DNA from: an uncultured Bacteroidia bacterium
Lineage (GTDB): Bacteria > Bacteroidota > Bacteroidia > Bacteroidales > UBA932
Assembly: GCA_902795735.1 (NCBI GenBank)
Contig: CADBMD010000076.1
Span: 1 to 32,268, forward strand
Length of the DNA: 32,268 nt
Direction: 5' to 3'
The translations under genes and the position numbers were made by a program. Shown piece by piece: positions 1 through 7,076 of the stretch (positions are counted from its first letter, which is position 1; the number at the start of each line of letters is the position of its first letter). The notes under the pieces are model-generated. The model did not search any database and was not told the DNA's origin. It saw nothing but the letters and a program-made list of their open reading frames with translations.

Positions 1-43
1 ATTCTCGCTTCGCTGCGGCTGAGAACGGCCTAAGCCCGGAGTC
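1..43 (+). repeat. 43 bp dispersed repeat, copy inside a coding tail
   Basis: Positions 1-43 match positions 31551-31593 at 41 of 43 bases in the same orientation. The first 19 bases occur again, identically, at 73-91. Here the repeat is translated in frame as part of the gene upstream of batA; at the other end of the window it is intergenic. The element may extend to the left of the window. Confidence 0.75.
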
Positions 44-164
44 CGCTCCGGCTGGCGCGTCACCTGAAGATGATTCTCGCTTCGCTGCGGCGGGAGACCC
101 GGTGGGCGACCTGGCGGAAAGCGGGGATTCTGCAGACGGGAATAAAACGGGAGGGACCGAGTGA
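1..164 (+). CDS. 3' end of an unidentified Bat-operon gene (partial)
   Basis: An open frame runs from the window edge (first full codon at 3) to a TGA at 162-164 with no internal stop. It encodes about 53 residues rich in Ala, Gly, Ser, Asp and Glu, a low-complexity acidic tail. The TGA overlaps the batA ATG by one base (TGATG), as expected for translational coupling inside an operon. In Bacteroidales bat operons, genes for MoxR, a DUF58 protein and a small membrane protein usually precede batA, so this is probably the end of one of those; the family cannot be named. The peptide DSRFAAA is encoded by a repeated DNA segment at 1-19 and again at 73-91, so part of this tail is repeat-derived. 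Confidence 0.6.
   Translation, partial: SRFAAAENGLSPESAPAGASPEDDSRFAAAGDPVGDLAESGDSADGNKTGGTE
73..91 (+). repeat. 19 bp partial copy of the 43 bp repeat
   Basis: These 19 bases are identical to positions 1-19. They sit in the same reading frame, so both copies give the peptide DSRFAAA. Confidence 0.7.
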
Positions 165-1150
165 TGTTTTTCGAATATCCCAAACTCCTCTGGCTGCTGC
201 TGGTCCCCTTCCTGTTGGTGCTTCGGTACATCTACATCGAAATACGCGACAGGCGGCCTCACCTTAGAGTCTCACAGGCCACCCCCTGGAAAACCGGAGG
301 CAGCTCCGTCCTGGGCATAATCCGACATATTCCTTTCATATTCAGGACTGCCGCCCTTTGCCTGATCGTGATATCCATTGCAAGACCACGCTCTTCCCGG
401 AAGGTCGAAAGGGTCGACACCGAGGGAATCGACATAATCTTTGCGATGGATGTCTCCACGAGTATGCTTGCCCGCGATTTCAGCCCGGACAGGATCAGTG
501 CTGCTAAAGACATCGCAATCGAATTCATTGCCCAGCGACCTTCCGACAGGATGGGAATCGTCGTATTTGCCGGGGAGAGCTACACCCAGTGCCCCCTGAC
601 TACGGACAGGGCGACCCTTATCAACTTGATGAAGGAGATCTCTACCGACCTCATCGAAGACGGTACGGCAATCGGCAACGGCCTGGCTACTGCGGTTGCA
701 AGGCTGAAGGATTCCGACGCCAAGAGCCGGGTAGTCATCCTCCTGACCGATGGAGTAAACAACAGTGGGGAAGTGGCTCCGGAGACCGCCGCCGAAATTG
801 CCAAGACCTATGGAATCAGGGTATATACCATCGGTGTCGGAGCCAATGGAGAGGCTCCTTATCCGGTGATGACTCCCTGGGGCGTCCAGGTCCAGAACAT
901 GAAGGTAGAAATCGATGAAAAGCTGCTTGGCAACATAGCTGCATCCACCGGAGGCCGTTATTTCAGGGCAACCGACAACACCAAGCTTTCGGAGATATAT
1001 TCAGAGATCAACAAGATGGAGAAGGCTCGCACTACCGTTGACAGTTTCCCCGTTTACAAGGAACTCTTCGGTGGCTACGCCCTTGCAGCAGCCATCCTCC
1101 TCCTTCTTGAAATGCTGGTCAAACTATTAGTTTTGAGGAGGTTGCCATGA
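164..1150 (+). CDS. batA: BatA: membrane-anchored von Willebrand A protein (aerotolerance operon)
   Basis: A 328-residue inner-membrane protein. Residues 8-20 and 57-73 are hydrophobic segments, a vWA domain spans about residues 88-290, and a C-terminal membrane segment lies at about 300-323. The MIDAS metal site is complete: DVSTS (D96, S98, S100), T169 in GTAIG and D196 in LTDG. The family is linked to oxygen tolerance in Bacteroides fragilis and is thought to form a membrane complex with the other Bat proteins. The start is ATG 164, which overlaps the TGA of the upstream gene; the GTG at 161 would only add one residue. The 3' end overlaps batB by four bases (ATGA). Confidence 0.95.
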   Translation: MFFEYPKLLWLLLVPFLLVLRYIYIEIRDRRPHLRVSQATPWKTGGSSVLGIIRHIPFIFRTAALCLIVISIARPRSSRKVERVDTEGIDIIFAMDVSTSMLARDFSPDRISAAKDIAIEFIAQRPSDRMGIVVFAGESYTQCPLTTDRATLINLMKEISTDLIEDGTAIGNGLATAVARLKDSDAKSRVVILLTDGVNNSGEVAPETAAEIAKTYGIRVYTIGVGANGEAPYPVMTPWGVQVQNMKVEIDEKLLGNIAASTGGRYFRATDNTKLSEIYSEINKMEKARTTVDSFPVYKELFGGYALAAAILLLLEMLVKLLVLRRLP

Positions 1151-2157
1151 TAATATTCGCAAGACCAGACTATCTGCTCCTTCTTCTGTTGATCCCATTC
1201 TTCTTCGTGGGACTCGCTTTGTGGATGAAGGCAAGGAGGCGTCGTCTCCGCAGGCTAGGGGATGAGGACCTCGTGAATGACCTCATGCCATCATGGTCGC
1301 GTTCGAAGAGATGGGTGCGTGCGGTGATGTATGCGTTGGCGTTCTTTTTCTTTGTGATCGGACTTGCGAGGCCTCAGATCGGTGCGAAACTCAAGGAACA
1401 TAAGGCGAGGGGAGCAGAGATCATGATCCTCCTGGATGTGTCGAATTCCATGCTGGCGCAGGATTATTCACCGAACCGTCTCGAGAGAGCCAAACTGGCT
1501 ATTTCAAGGATAACTGACAGGCTCCAGGATGACAGGATAGGTCTTATCATATTCGCAGGTACGCCTTTCGTCCAGCTTCCTATCACTACTGACTATGTGA
1601 GTGCCAAGATGTTCCTTGGGAACATATCCACAGAGTCTATCCCTGTTCAGGGAACGGCAATCGGAGATGCCATCAACACTGCTGTAAAAAGCTTCAGCGC
1701 CCAGAGTGAACAGAGCCGGGCGATCATCGTCATCACAGATGGAGAAAATCATGAAGACGATGCAGTTGCCGCTGCCATGCAGGCGGCCGAAGCGGGAGTG
1801 AAGGTCTACACCATCGGTGTCGGTTCCGTCGAAGGCCAGCCGATTCCGACAAAGAACGGACTCCTTAGGGATAAGGAAGGCAATATAGTCGTGACCAAGT
1901 TGGATGAGGAAACGCTGAAGGAAATAGCTGAAGCCGGAGGAGGAGCGTATGTCCATGCAGGAAATGACGAGTTCGGCTTGGCACCGATCGTCAATGAGAT
2001 AAAGAAACTCCAGGCTGAGGAATTCAATTCCATAGTCTTCGAGGAATATGATGAGCAGTTTATGTATTTCCTGGGCCTTGCCCTGGCATTCTTCGTCATT
2101 GAAATGCTGATAGGGGAGAGAAGGTCAGGGAGGCATTTGTTCGACAAGAAATCATGA
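1147..2157 (+). CDS. batB: BatB: membrane-anchored von Willebrand A protein
   Basis: A 336-residue paralogue of BatA. It has N-terminal membrane segments at about residues 8-26 and 58-75, a vWA domain at about 88-300 and a C-terminal membrane segment near residues 308-325. The MIDAS is intact: DVSNS (D97, S99, S101), T170 in GTAIG and D198 in ITDG. The protein probably exposes the vWA domain to the periplasm and pairs with BatA. Four-base ATGA overlaps with both batA and batC indicate one transcript with coupled translation. Confidence 0.95.
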   Translation: MIIFARPDYLLLLLLIPFFFVGLALWMKARRRRLRRLGDEDLVNDLMPSWSRSKRWVRAVMYALAFFFFVIGLARPQIGAKLKEHKARGAEIMILLDVSNSMLAQDYSPNRLERAKLAISRITDRLQDDRIGLIIFAGTPFVQLPITTDYVSAKMFLGNISTESIPVQGTAIGDAINTAVKSFSAQSEQSRAIIVITDGENHEDDAVAAAMQAAEAGVKVYTIGVGSVEGQPIPTKNGLLRDKEGNIVVTKLDEETLKEIAEAGGGAYVHAGNDEFGLAPIVNEIKKLQAEEFNSIVFEEYDEQFMYFLGLALAFFVIEMLIGERRSGRHLFDKKS

Positions 2158-2873
2158 GGACCAGGTTGAAATATTCATTGATGTTCCTTCTGGGGGCCAT
2201 TCAATGCGTCTCGATCATGGCGCAGGTGGACCGTCATGAGGTTCGCTCAGGCAACCGTCAGTTCAAGAAAGGCAACTGGAGCGGAAGTGAAATAGAATAT
2301 CGCAAGGCTCTTGTCAAGGACACGGCTTCTTTCGCTGCATCCTACAACCTTGCCAATTCACTTTATCGTCAGGATAACTTCGAAGAGGCCGGAAAGGTGA
2401 TGGACAAGGTAAAGGAAGCGACTCCGGCGAATGTTTCCGCCTCTGATTATTACTATAACCTGGGCAATATCGCCGTACAGAAGAAAGACTGGGGAGCCGC
2501 CGTGGAGGCATACAAACAAAGTCTTCTCAGGCACCCCGATGACATGGATGCCAAGGAGAACTATGCTTACGCGAAACTGATGCTCAAGAATCAGGGTGGC
2601 GGTGGCGGAGGTGGCAACCAGGACCAGAATCAGGACCAGAACCAGGACCAGAATCAGGACCAGAATCAGGACCAGAACCAGGATCAGAATCAGGATCAGA
2701 ACCAGGACCAGAATCAGGATCAAGGTCAGGGACAGGGTGATGCGAAGATTTCTCCTCAGCAGGCCCAGCAGATGCTGAAGGCTATCCAGGCCAGGGAAAA
2801 AGAAACACAAGATAAAGTCAACAAAGAGAAGGCGGCTGTCATGAAGTCCCGCCAGAAGGATAAGAATTGGTAG
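2154..2873 (+). CDS. batC: BatC: exported TPR protein with NQDQ repeat tract
   Basis: A 239-residue protein with a probable signal peptide (residues 1-24, ending in MAQ). TPR-like helices span about residues 28-145: one unit around SYNLANSLYRQDNFEEAGKV and another around YYNLGNIAVQKKDWGAAVEA. A Gly run then leads into nine perfect NQDQ repeats (residues 155-190) and a charged C-terminal helix (DAKISPQQAQQMLKAIQARE). In the family BatC is the periplasmic TPR partner of BatA and BatB. The polar low-complexity linker probably acts as a flexible tether. Overlap with batB is four bases; batD begins five bases after the stop. Confidence 0.9.
   Translation: MRTRLKYSLMFLLGAIQCVSIMAQVDRHEVRSGNRQFKKGNWSGSEIEYRKALVKDTASFAASYNLANSLYRQDNFEEAGKVMDKVKEATPANVSASDYYYNLGNIAVQKKDWGAAVEAYKQSLLRHPDDMDAKENYAYAKLMLKNQGGGGGGGNQDQNQDQNQDQNQDQNQDQNQDQNQDQNQDQNQDQGQGQGDAKISPQQAQQMLKAIQAREKETQDKVNKEKAAVMKSRQKDKNW
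2616..2723 (+). repeat. In-frame 12 bp tandem repeat (9 copies) in batC
   Basis: Nine tandem 12-base units of the form AAY CAG GAY CAR encode (NQDQ)9. Units differ only at third codon positions. Because the unit is a multiple of three, copy-number change would alter linker length without shifting the frame. Confidence 0.95.
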
Positions 2874-2877
2874 CAAG

Positions 2878-5595
2878 ATGATGAACAAGTACCTGCACAC
2901 GATTGCATTTTTGCTGTTAGCGACGCTCAGCACCTTTGCGCAGAATGTGATAAAGGTTGAGGCACCGAACGTCGTCGCCGTGAACGAGCAGTTCAACATC
3001 ACGTTCATAATTGAGGGGGAAAAGAGCCCGTCTGACTTCTCTTGGTCACAAGGAGATGATTTCCAACTGGTCTGGGGACCTCAGAAGGGTACGTCCACAA
3101 GCATCCAGATCATCAATGGCAAGAGGTCTTCTTCCCATCAGACCACCTTTACTTACATCCTTCTTCCGAAGGGGACGGGTACATTCCAGCTCCCCTCAGC
3201 TTCAGCGACTCTGGCAGGGGAAAAGATATCTTCTCCAGCTCCTTCCATCCAGGTGGTGACCGATGCTTCATCAGCGCCGCAAGGGTCGCAGCCTTCATCC
3301 CAAGGGCAGTCGTCAGACCAAAACCAGGCCCAAAGTTCAAGACAGCAGGCCGTTACCGGCGAGATTCCTTCAGAGGACCTGTTCATGAGGCTTTCCCTGA
3401 GCCGTTCCGAAGTGGTGATCGGCGAACCGATAACAGCGACCCTGAAGCTTTATCAGAGGGTTGACATCGCTGGTTTTGAAAACGTCAAATTCCCTACATT
3501 CAACGGATTCTGGAGCCAGGAGACATATTCCCCCTCCAACATTGAATTCAAGCGCGAGAGTTTTGACGACAAGATCTACAACGCGGCAGTCCTCAGGTCT
3601 TATGTGCTCATTCCACAGCAGTCAGGGACAATAACCATAGACCCTTCGGAACTGGTGTGCCTTGTGAATATCAGGATCAATCCCGGGAAGTCCACCAGCA
3701 TATTCGACAGTTTCTTCCAGGATGAATACCGTACTATCCGCAAGCGTGTAAGCACTCCGGCCGTCAGGGTTAAAGTCAATCCGCTTCCTTCTGGGCAGCC
3801 TGCTTCATTCGGAGGTGGTGTCGGAAGTTTCGGTATTTCCGCCCGTCTTTCTTCCAATGAACTCAAGACCCATGATGCCGGTTCTCTTGTCATAACGGTT
3901 TCCGGCCGTGGCAATGTATCCCTGCTTGAAGAGCCCAAGGTCAGTTTCCCTCCGGATTTCGAGGTTTATGACACAAAGTCTAGCGAGAACACGGACAAGG
4001 GCAATGGCGGTACATCCGGCAGCAAGTCCTTCGAGTTCCCATTCATTCCCAGGAGTGCAGGAGACTTTACCATCGAACCGGTGGAATATTCCTATTATGA
4101 TGTCTCTGCCGGCAAATATGTCACTTTGCGTACTGAGCCCATGCACATCAAAGTCGCGAAGGGCAAGGGTTCGGATGCATCTTCTCCTTCAGTCGTCAAT
4201 CCAGGTGTGGAAAGACGGGATGTCAAGAGCCTTGCAGATGACATACGCTTCATTTCAGTGAAGCAGCCATCCTTGGCCAAGGGTGGTTCCTTCTTCATGG
4301 GTTCACCTTTGTTCTTCGTGATCCTCGTCCTTATCCTGCTGGGCTTCCTGGTCGCCTGGCTTGCTACCCGTAAGCTTGCTGCGATGAGGTCGGATGTCGC
4401 CCTGACCAAAAACCGCAGGGCTACCAAGATGGCCAGGAAGCGCCTGTCCCAGGCAGGAGATTTCCTTGGCAAGAATCTTTACACTGCATTCTACGAGGAA
4501 TTGCACAAGACCCTCATAGGTTTCATTTCAGACAAACTCAATATGGATATGTCGGAGATAAGCAAGGACAACATCGCTGCTTCATTGGTTTCGGGTGGCG
4601 TCAGTGAAACAGACACCAAGGAATTCGTGGACTTGCTTGATGCTTGTGAATTCGCGAGGTATTCACCGGATGGAGGCCATGAGGCGATGAATGCGCATTA
4701 TGAGAGTGCGGTGAAGGTTATATCGGCAATCGATTCGAGCTTGAAGTCCGGTAAGGGACATGCAGTTGGGGGTGGCGCAGTCATAGCCTTGTTGCTTGCT
4801 TTCGGCATGTCGTTCAGCACTTTCGCTCAATCGGACCAGATTTCCATCGTTCCTTCAGACACTTCTGCAGCCAGCGAGGCTGTCACTCCTGCGAATCCTT
4901 CAGATGCCGCTTCTTTGTGGCAGGAAGGTGTGACTGCTTATTCTGACAACCGTTTTCAGGATGCGGTCTCGTCTTGGGAACAGGTGCTGGCTTCGGGCCT
5001 GGAATCTCCTGAACTGTACTGTAATGTCGGAGATGCCTATTTCAAGGTCGGAAACTATCCGAAGGCTATCCTTAATTATGAGCGGGCTCTAAAGCTTGAC
5101 CCGTCCTTCTCTGATGCGCGTTACAACCTTGATTTTGCCGGAAGTTTCGTGCAGGACAAGATTGAGTCGGTTCCGGAGTTTATCTTAAAGAGTCTTGCCC
5201 GGAAGGTTTGTTACCAACTTGGTTCAAACACCTGGGCTGTCCTCTTCCTTGTTCTGTTGTGTGGAGCCTTGGCCATGGGCTTGCTTTTCTTGCTGGCATC
5301 TTCTACCGGGAAGCGTCGTACCGGGTTCTATTGCGGGATAGTCCTTTTGCTCTTGTCTTTGTCTTGCCTTGGATTCTCGTTATGGCAGAAGAATGATTAT
5401 TTCAGGAAGGATAGTGCCATTGTGATGCTTCCGGTTTCTTCGGTCAAGAGTTCTCCTTCCGGGGGGACGGACTTGTTCATTATCCATGAGGGAACGAAAG
5501 TGCAGATCCTTGACAATGTCGGTTCATGGGTGAATATTTCCTTGGCCGACGGTCGTCAGGGTTGGGTCGAGTCTGGTGCCATCGAGGTCATCTGA
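2878..5595 (+). CDS. batD: BatD-BatE fusion: Ig-like oxygen-tolerance protein joined to a TPR/SH3 protein
   Basis: This 905-residue protein looks like two Bat proteins in one frame. The first part (about 1-625) is BatD-like: signal peptide (ending TFAQ, residue 22), beta-rich Ig-like domains interrupted by a Ser/Gln-rich linker near residues 130-160, a membrane segment at about 474-497 and a cytoplasmic helical region. The second part (about 630-905) is BatE-like: a signal-like hydrophobic segment ending in FSTFAQ, TPR repeats at about 685-755, two membrane segments near 786-806 and 815-835, and a C-terminal SH3-like domain (residues about 853-904, ending in GRQGWVESGAI). I see no stop or frameshift between them. 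In many Bacteroides batD and batE are separate genes. The other Bat proteins are directly upstream. Confidence 0.9.
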   Translation: MMNKYLHTIAFLLLATLSTFAQNVIKVEAPNVVAVNEQFNITFIIEGEKSPSDFSWSQGDDFQLVWGPQKGTSTSIQIINGKRSSSHQTTFTYILLPKGTGTFQLPSASATLAGEKISSPAPSIQVVTDASSAPQGSQPSSQGQSSDQNQAQSSRQQAVTGEIPSEDLFMRLSLSRSEVVIGEPITATLKLYQRVDIAGFENVKFPTFNGFWSQETYSPSNIEFKRESFDDKIYNAAVLRSYVLIPQQSGTITIDPSELVCLVNIRINPGKSTSIFDSFFQDEYRTIRKRVSTPAVRVKVNPLPSGQPASFGGGVGSFGISARLSSNELKTHDAGSLVITVSGRGNVSLLEEPKVSFPPDFEVYDTKSSENTDKGNGGTSGSKSFEFPFIPRSAGDFTIEPVEYSYYDVSAGKYVTLRTEPMHIKVAKGKGSDASSPSVVNPGVERRDVKSLADDIRFISVKQPSLAKGGSFFMGSPLFFVILVLILLGFLVAWLATRKLAAMRSDVALTKNRRATKMARKRLSQAGDFLGKNLYTAFYEELHKTLIGFISDKLNMDMSEISKDNIAASLVSGGVSETDTKEFVDLLDACEFARYSPDGGHEAMNAHYESAVKVISAIDSSLKSGKGHAVGGGAVIALLLAFGMSFSTFAQSDQISIVPSDTSAASEAVTPANPSDAASLWQEGVTAYSDNRFQDAVSSWEQVLASGLESPELYCNVGDAYFKVGNYPKAILNYERALKLDPSFSDARYNLDFAGSFVQDKIESVPEFILKSLARKVCYQLGSNTWAVLFLVLLCGALAMGLLFLLASSTGKRRTGFYCGIVLLLLSLSCLGFSLWQKNDYFRKDSAIVMLPVSSVKSSPSGGTDLFIIHEGTKVQILDNVGSWVNISLADGRQGWVESGAIEVI

Positions 5596-5718
5596 CCTGA
5601 CATTTCTTCAAATCCCTTCCCATAGCATCATCGTTGCTCCGTTCCAGCTGCGTAAACCCATCTGAAACGTGGCTGCAAAGGCGGATGTTTCCTCTTCTCT
5701 TGCATCAGACAGTTCGCC

Positions 5719-5901
5719 AAACTGGTGCACGGAGACATTGATTCTTGCACACTCCTAGGCCCACCATCGTGTGCTGATGCCCCAGATCGGATCGCGCGCC
5801 GATACCCCAGATTTGATCGTGTGCCGATGCCCCAGATCTCATGGTAGCGCAATAGGCAACCTTCCAGAATGTATCTAACGGCTATCTCCGTGCACCAGTT
5901 T
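5719..5901. repeat. 183 bp segment bounded by a perfect 17 bp inverted repeat
   Basis: Left arm 5719-5735 is the exact reverse complement of right arm 5885-5901. The arms contain the palindromic core GTGCAC. The interior holds a 3 x 25 bp tandem repeat. No target-site duplication is visible. It could be a miniature inverted-repeat element or an invertible segment. Confidence 0.7.
5767..5841 (+). repeat. Tandem repeat, 3 units of 25 bp
   Basis: Three adjacent imperfect units at 5767-5791, 5792-5816 and 5817-5841 share a core like GCCGATGCCCCAGAT. Differences between units are scattered substitutions; the period is exactly 25. Confidence 0.8.
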
Positions 5902-5944
5902 TCTGGAATTGAACGTCATCTAAGCTTTGAAAGCCCGAATTCCC

Positions 5945-6024
5945 GTGAGTGAAACCGTCCGGAATGCTCACGGACGTGTCTTGCGATTAAACTTGGTGAG
6001 TAAAACAGGCCGGAATGCTTACGG
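5945..6024 (+). repeat. Two copies of a 29 bp hairpin repeat (GTGAG family)
   Basis: Units at 5945-5973 and 5996-6024 begin with GTGAGT, share GGCCGGAATGC-like cores and end CTCACGG or CTTACGG, so each can fold on itself. Reverse-complement relatives occur at 31621-31649 and 31672-31700 in the second repeat island. Confidence 0.65.
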
Positions 6025-6046
6025 TTCAGCCAGAAGATGAAATTCA

Positions 6047-6172
6047 CCTTCCCAGTGAGAGGGCCTTTCGAAGCCTTGTGCTGCATTGCTAATGGGAAGG
6101 TTAGGCGAAATTGTCTAGCCTTCCCATGAAATCAGCCTTGCAGGGCGTTCTGATGGGATCTGTGTGGGAAGG
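6047..6172. repeat. Two 54 bp units, each bounded by CCTTCCCA / TGGGAAGG
   Basis: CCTTCCCA at 6047-6054 and 6119-6126 alternates with TGGGAAGG at 6093-6100 and 6165-6172. This gives two 54-base units 72 bases apart. The junction 6092-6127 forms a 13 bp stem (one G-T pair) with a 10-base loop, and the outermost arms (6040-6054 with 6165-6178) are also nearly complementary. The result is a nested hairpin set. Confidence 0.7.
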
Positions 6173-6198
6173 TGATTTTTATGTTGGGGATGATGACT

Positions 6199-6332
6199 GG
6201 GTGGTGGAGTCCATAGGGGTTTGCACCGCCGCTTCGCGGCCCCACCGTTCGCTTCACTTCGTTCCGCTCCGGTCCCCCCTCTTAACGTGCCGAGGGTGGC
6301 AGTGGTGCAAATCCCTATGGACTCCACCACCC
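6199..6332. repeat. 29 bp inverted repeat, one mismatch, 76 bp spacer
   Basis: Arm 6199-6227 and arm 6304-6332 are reverse complements except at one base, and would form a very stable cruciform or hairpin in RNA. The spacer is GC-rich and made of short TTCGC/TTCCGC-type words. Confidence 0.8.
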
Positions 6333-6400
6333 GCAGCACATCACAAGTCACTGGCAATTCCCAACCCGCCGAGGGTGGCAGTGGTGCAAATCCCTATGGA
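6290..6400 (+). repeat. Perfect 32 bp direct repeat (6290-6321 and 6369-6400)
   Basis: The two 32-base segments are identical, beginning CCGAGGGTGGCAGTGG and ending CCCTATGGA. The first copy overlaps the right arm of the 29 bp inverted repeat, so the same word is present three times, once inverted. Confidence 0.85.
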
Positions 6401-6639
6401 CACAACACCACAAAATAGGTGCAACCTCTTGTTAGTAATAGGCTTATAATCAATGAGACAGGTGCCACGACACTCTTTGTGCCGATTTCATCCTAAGAAA
6501 TGCCTAAACTGCCAAAGATTATCTGTTCCTGAACACAAGTTTTTCCCACTGAACCCATAAAGAAGGATCATTCCTTTCTTAGTACTTTAGTTTGTCAAGT
6601 GTTCTAATGGCTGGTGGAGGGGAGTTCTATTCGATACTC

Positions 6640-7043
6640 CGCGGGCAGAAATATGGTTGAAACGAGACCGTGGAGTTCGGCGCGGAACTGTGCGGGTCGA
6701 TAATTGTCGAAAACGTGACTTTGTAGTTCGGTGTGGTGAATTGTGCGGGTAGATATTTGTCGAAAACGTGACTTTGTAGTTCGGTGTGGTGAATTGTGCG
6801 GTCAGAAATATGTGGGAAACGTGACCGTGGAGTTCGGCGTGGAACTGTACGGGTCGATAATTGTCAAAAACGTGACTTTGTAGTTCGGTGGGGTAATTGT
6901 GGGGGCAGAAATATGTGGGAAACGTGACCGTGTAGTTCGGCGTGGAACTGTACGGGTCGATAATTGTCGAAAACGTGACCGTGTAGTTCGGCGTGGAACT
7001 GTGCGGGTCGATAATTGTCGAAAACGTGACCGTGTAGTTCGGA
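6640..7043 (+). repeat. Tandem array, about 8 units of 51-53 bp
   Basis: The motif AGTTCGG (AGTTC) recurs at 6674, 6725, 6778, 6831, 6882, 6934, 6985 and 7036: spacings of 51, 53, 53, 51, 52, 51 and 51. Most of each unit is conserved (GCGGGTCGATAATTGTCG, then AAAACGTGAC), with no unique spacers, so this is not a CRISPR array. In several units AGTTC and the following GAACT form a short stem with a 6-base loop (AGTTCGGCGTGGAACT). Related units lie at 31353-31450. Confidence 0.9.
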
Positions 7044-7076
7044 GGGTGAATGAGACCGGCCTGTCTTGAAACGCTG

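Larger units (their letters stand above)
5596..7076. other. Gene-free repeat island between the bat operon and the nucleoside kinase
   Basis: About 1.48 kb with no ORF that looks like a protein; the long frames here are translations of repeats. It contains a 17 bp inverted repeat pair enclosing a 3 x 25 bp tandem repeat, two 29 bp hairpin units, two 54 bp units bounded by an 8 bp inverted repeat, a 29 bp inverted repeat with a 32 bp direct repeat, and an array of 51-53 bp units. The stretch 6401-6640 shows nothing I recognise. The flanking genes converge on the island (bat operon on +, kinase on -), so it carries no obvious promoter duty. Confidence 0.8.

Noticed and set aside
6111..6449. 112-residue plus-strand ORF
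   Set aside because: It spans inverted and direct repeats, has low-complexity content and no family-like features.
6401..6640. tRNA or other structured RNA gene
   Set aside because: I looked for cloverleaf-like arms and terminal CCA but found none convincing.
6640..7043. CRISPR array
   Set aside because: The repeated units of 51-53 bases are conserved along most of their length; there are no variable spacers and no cas genes nearby.
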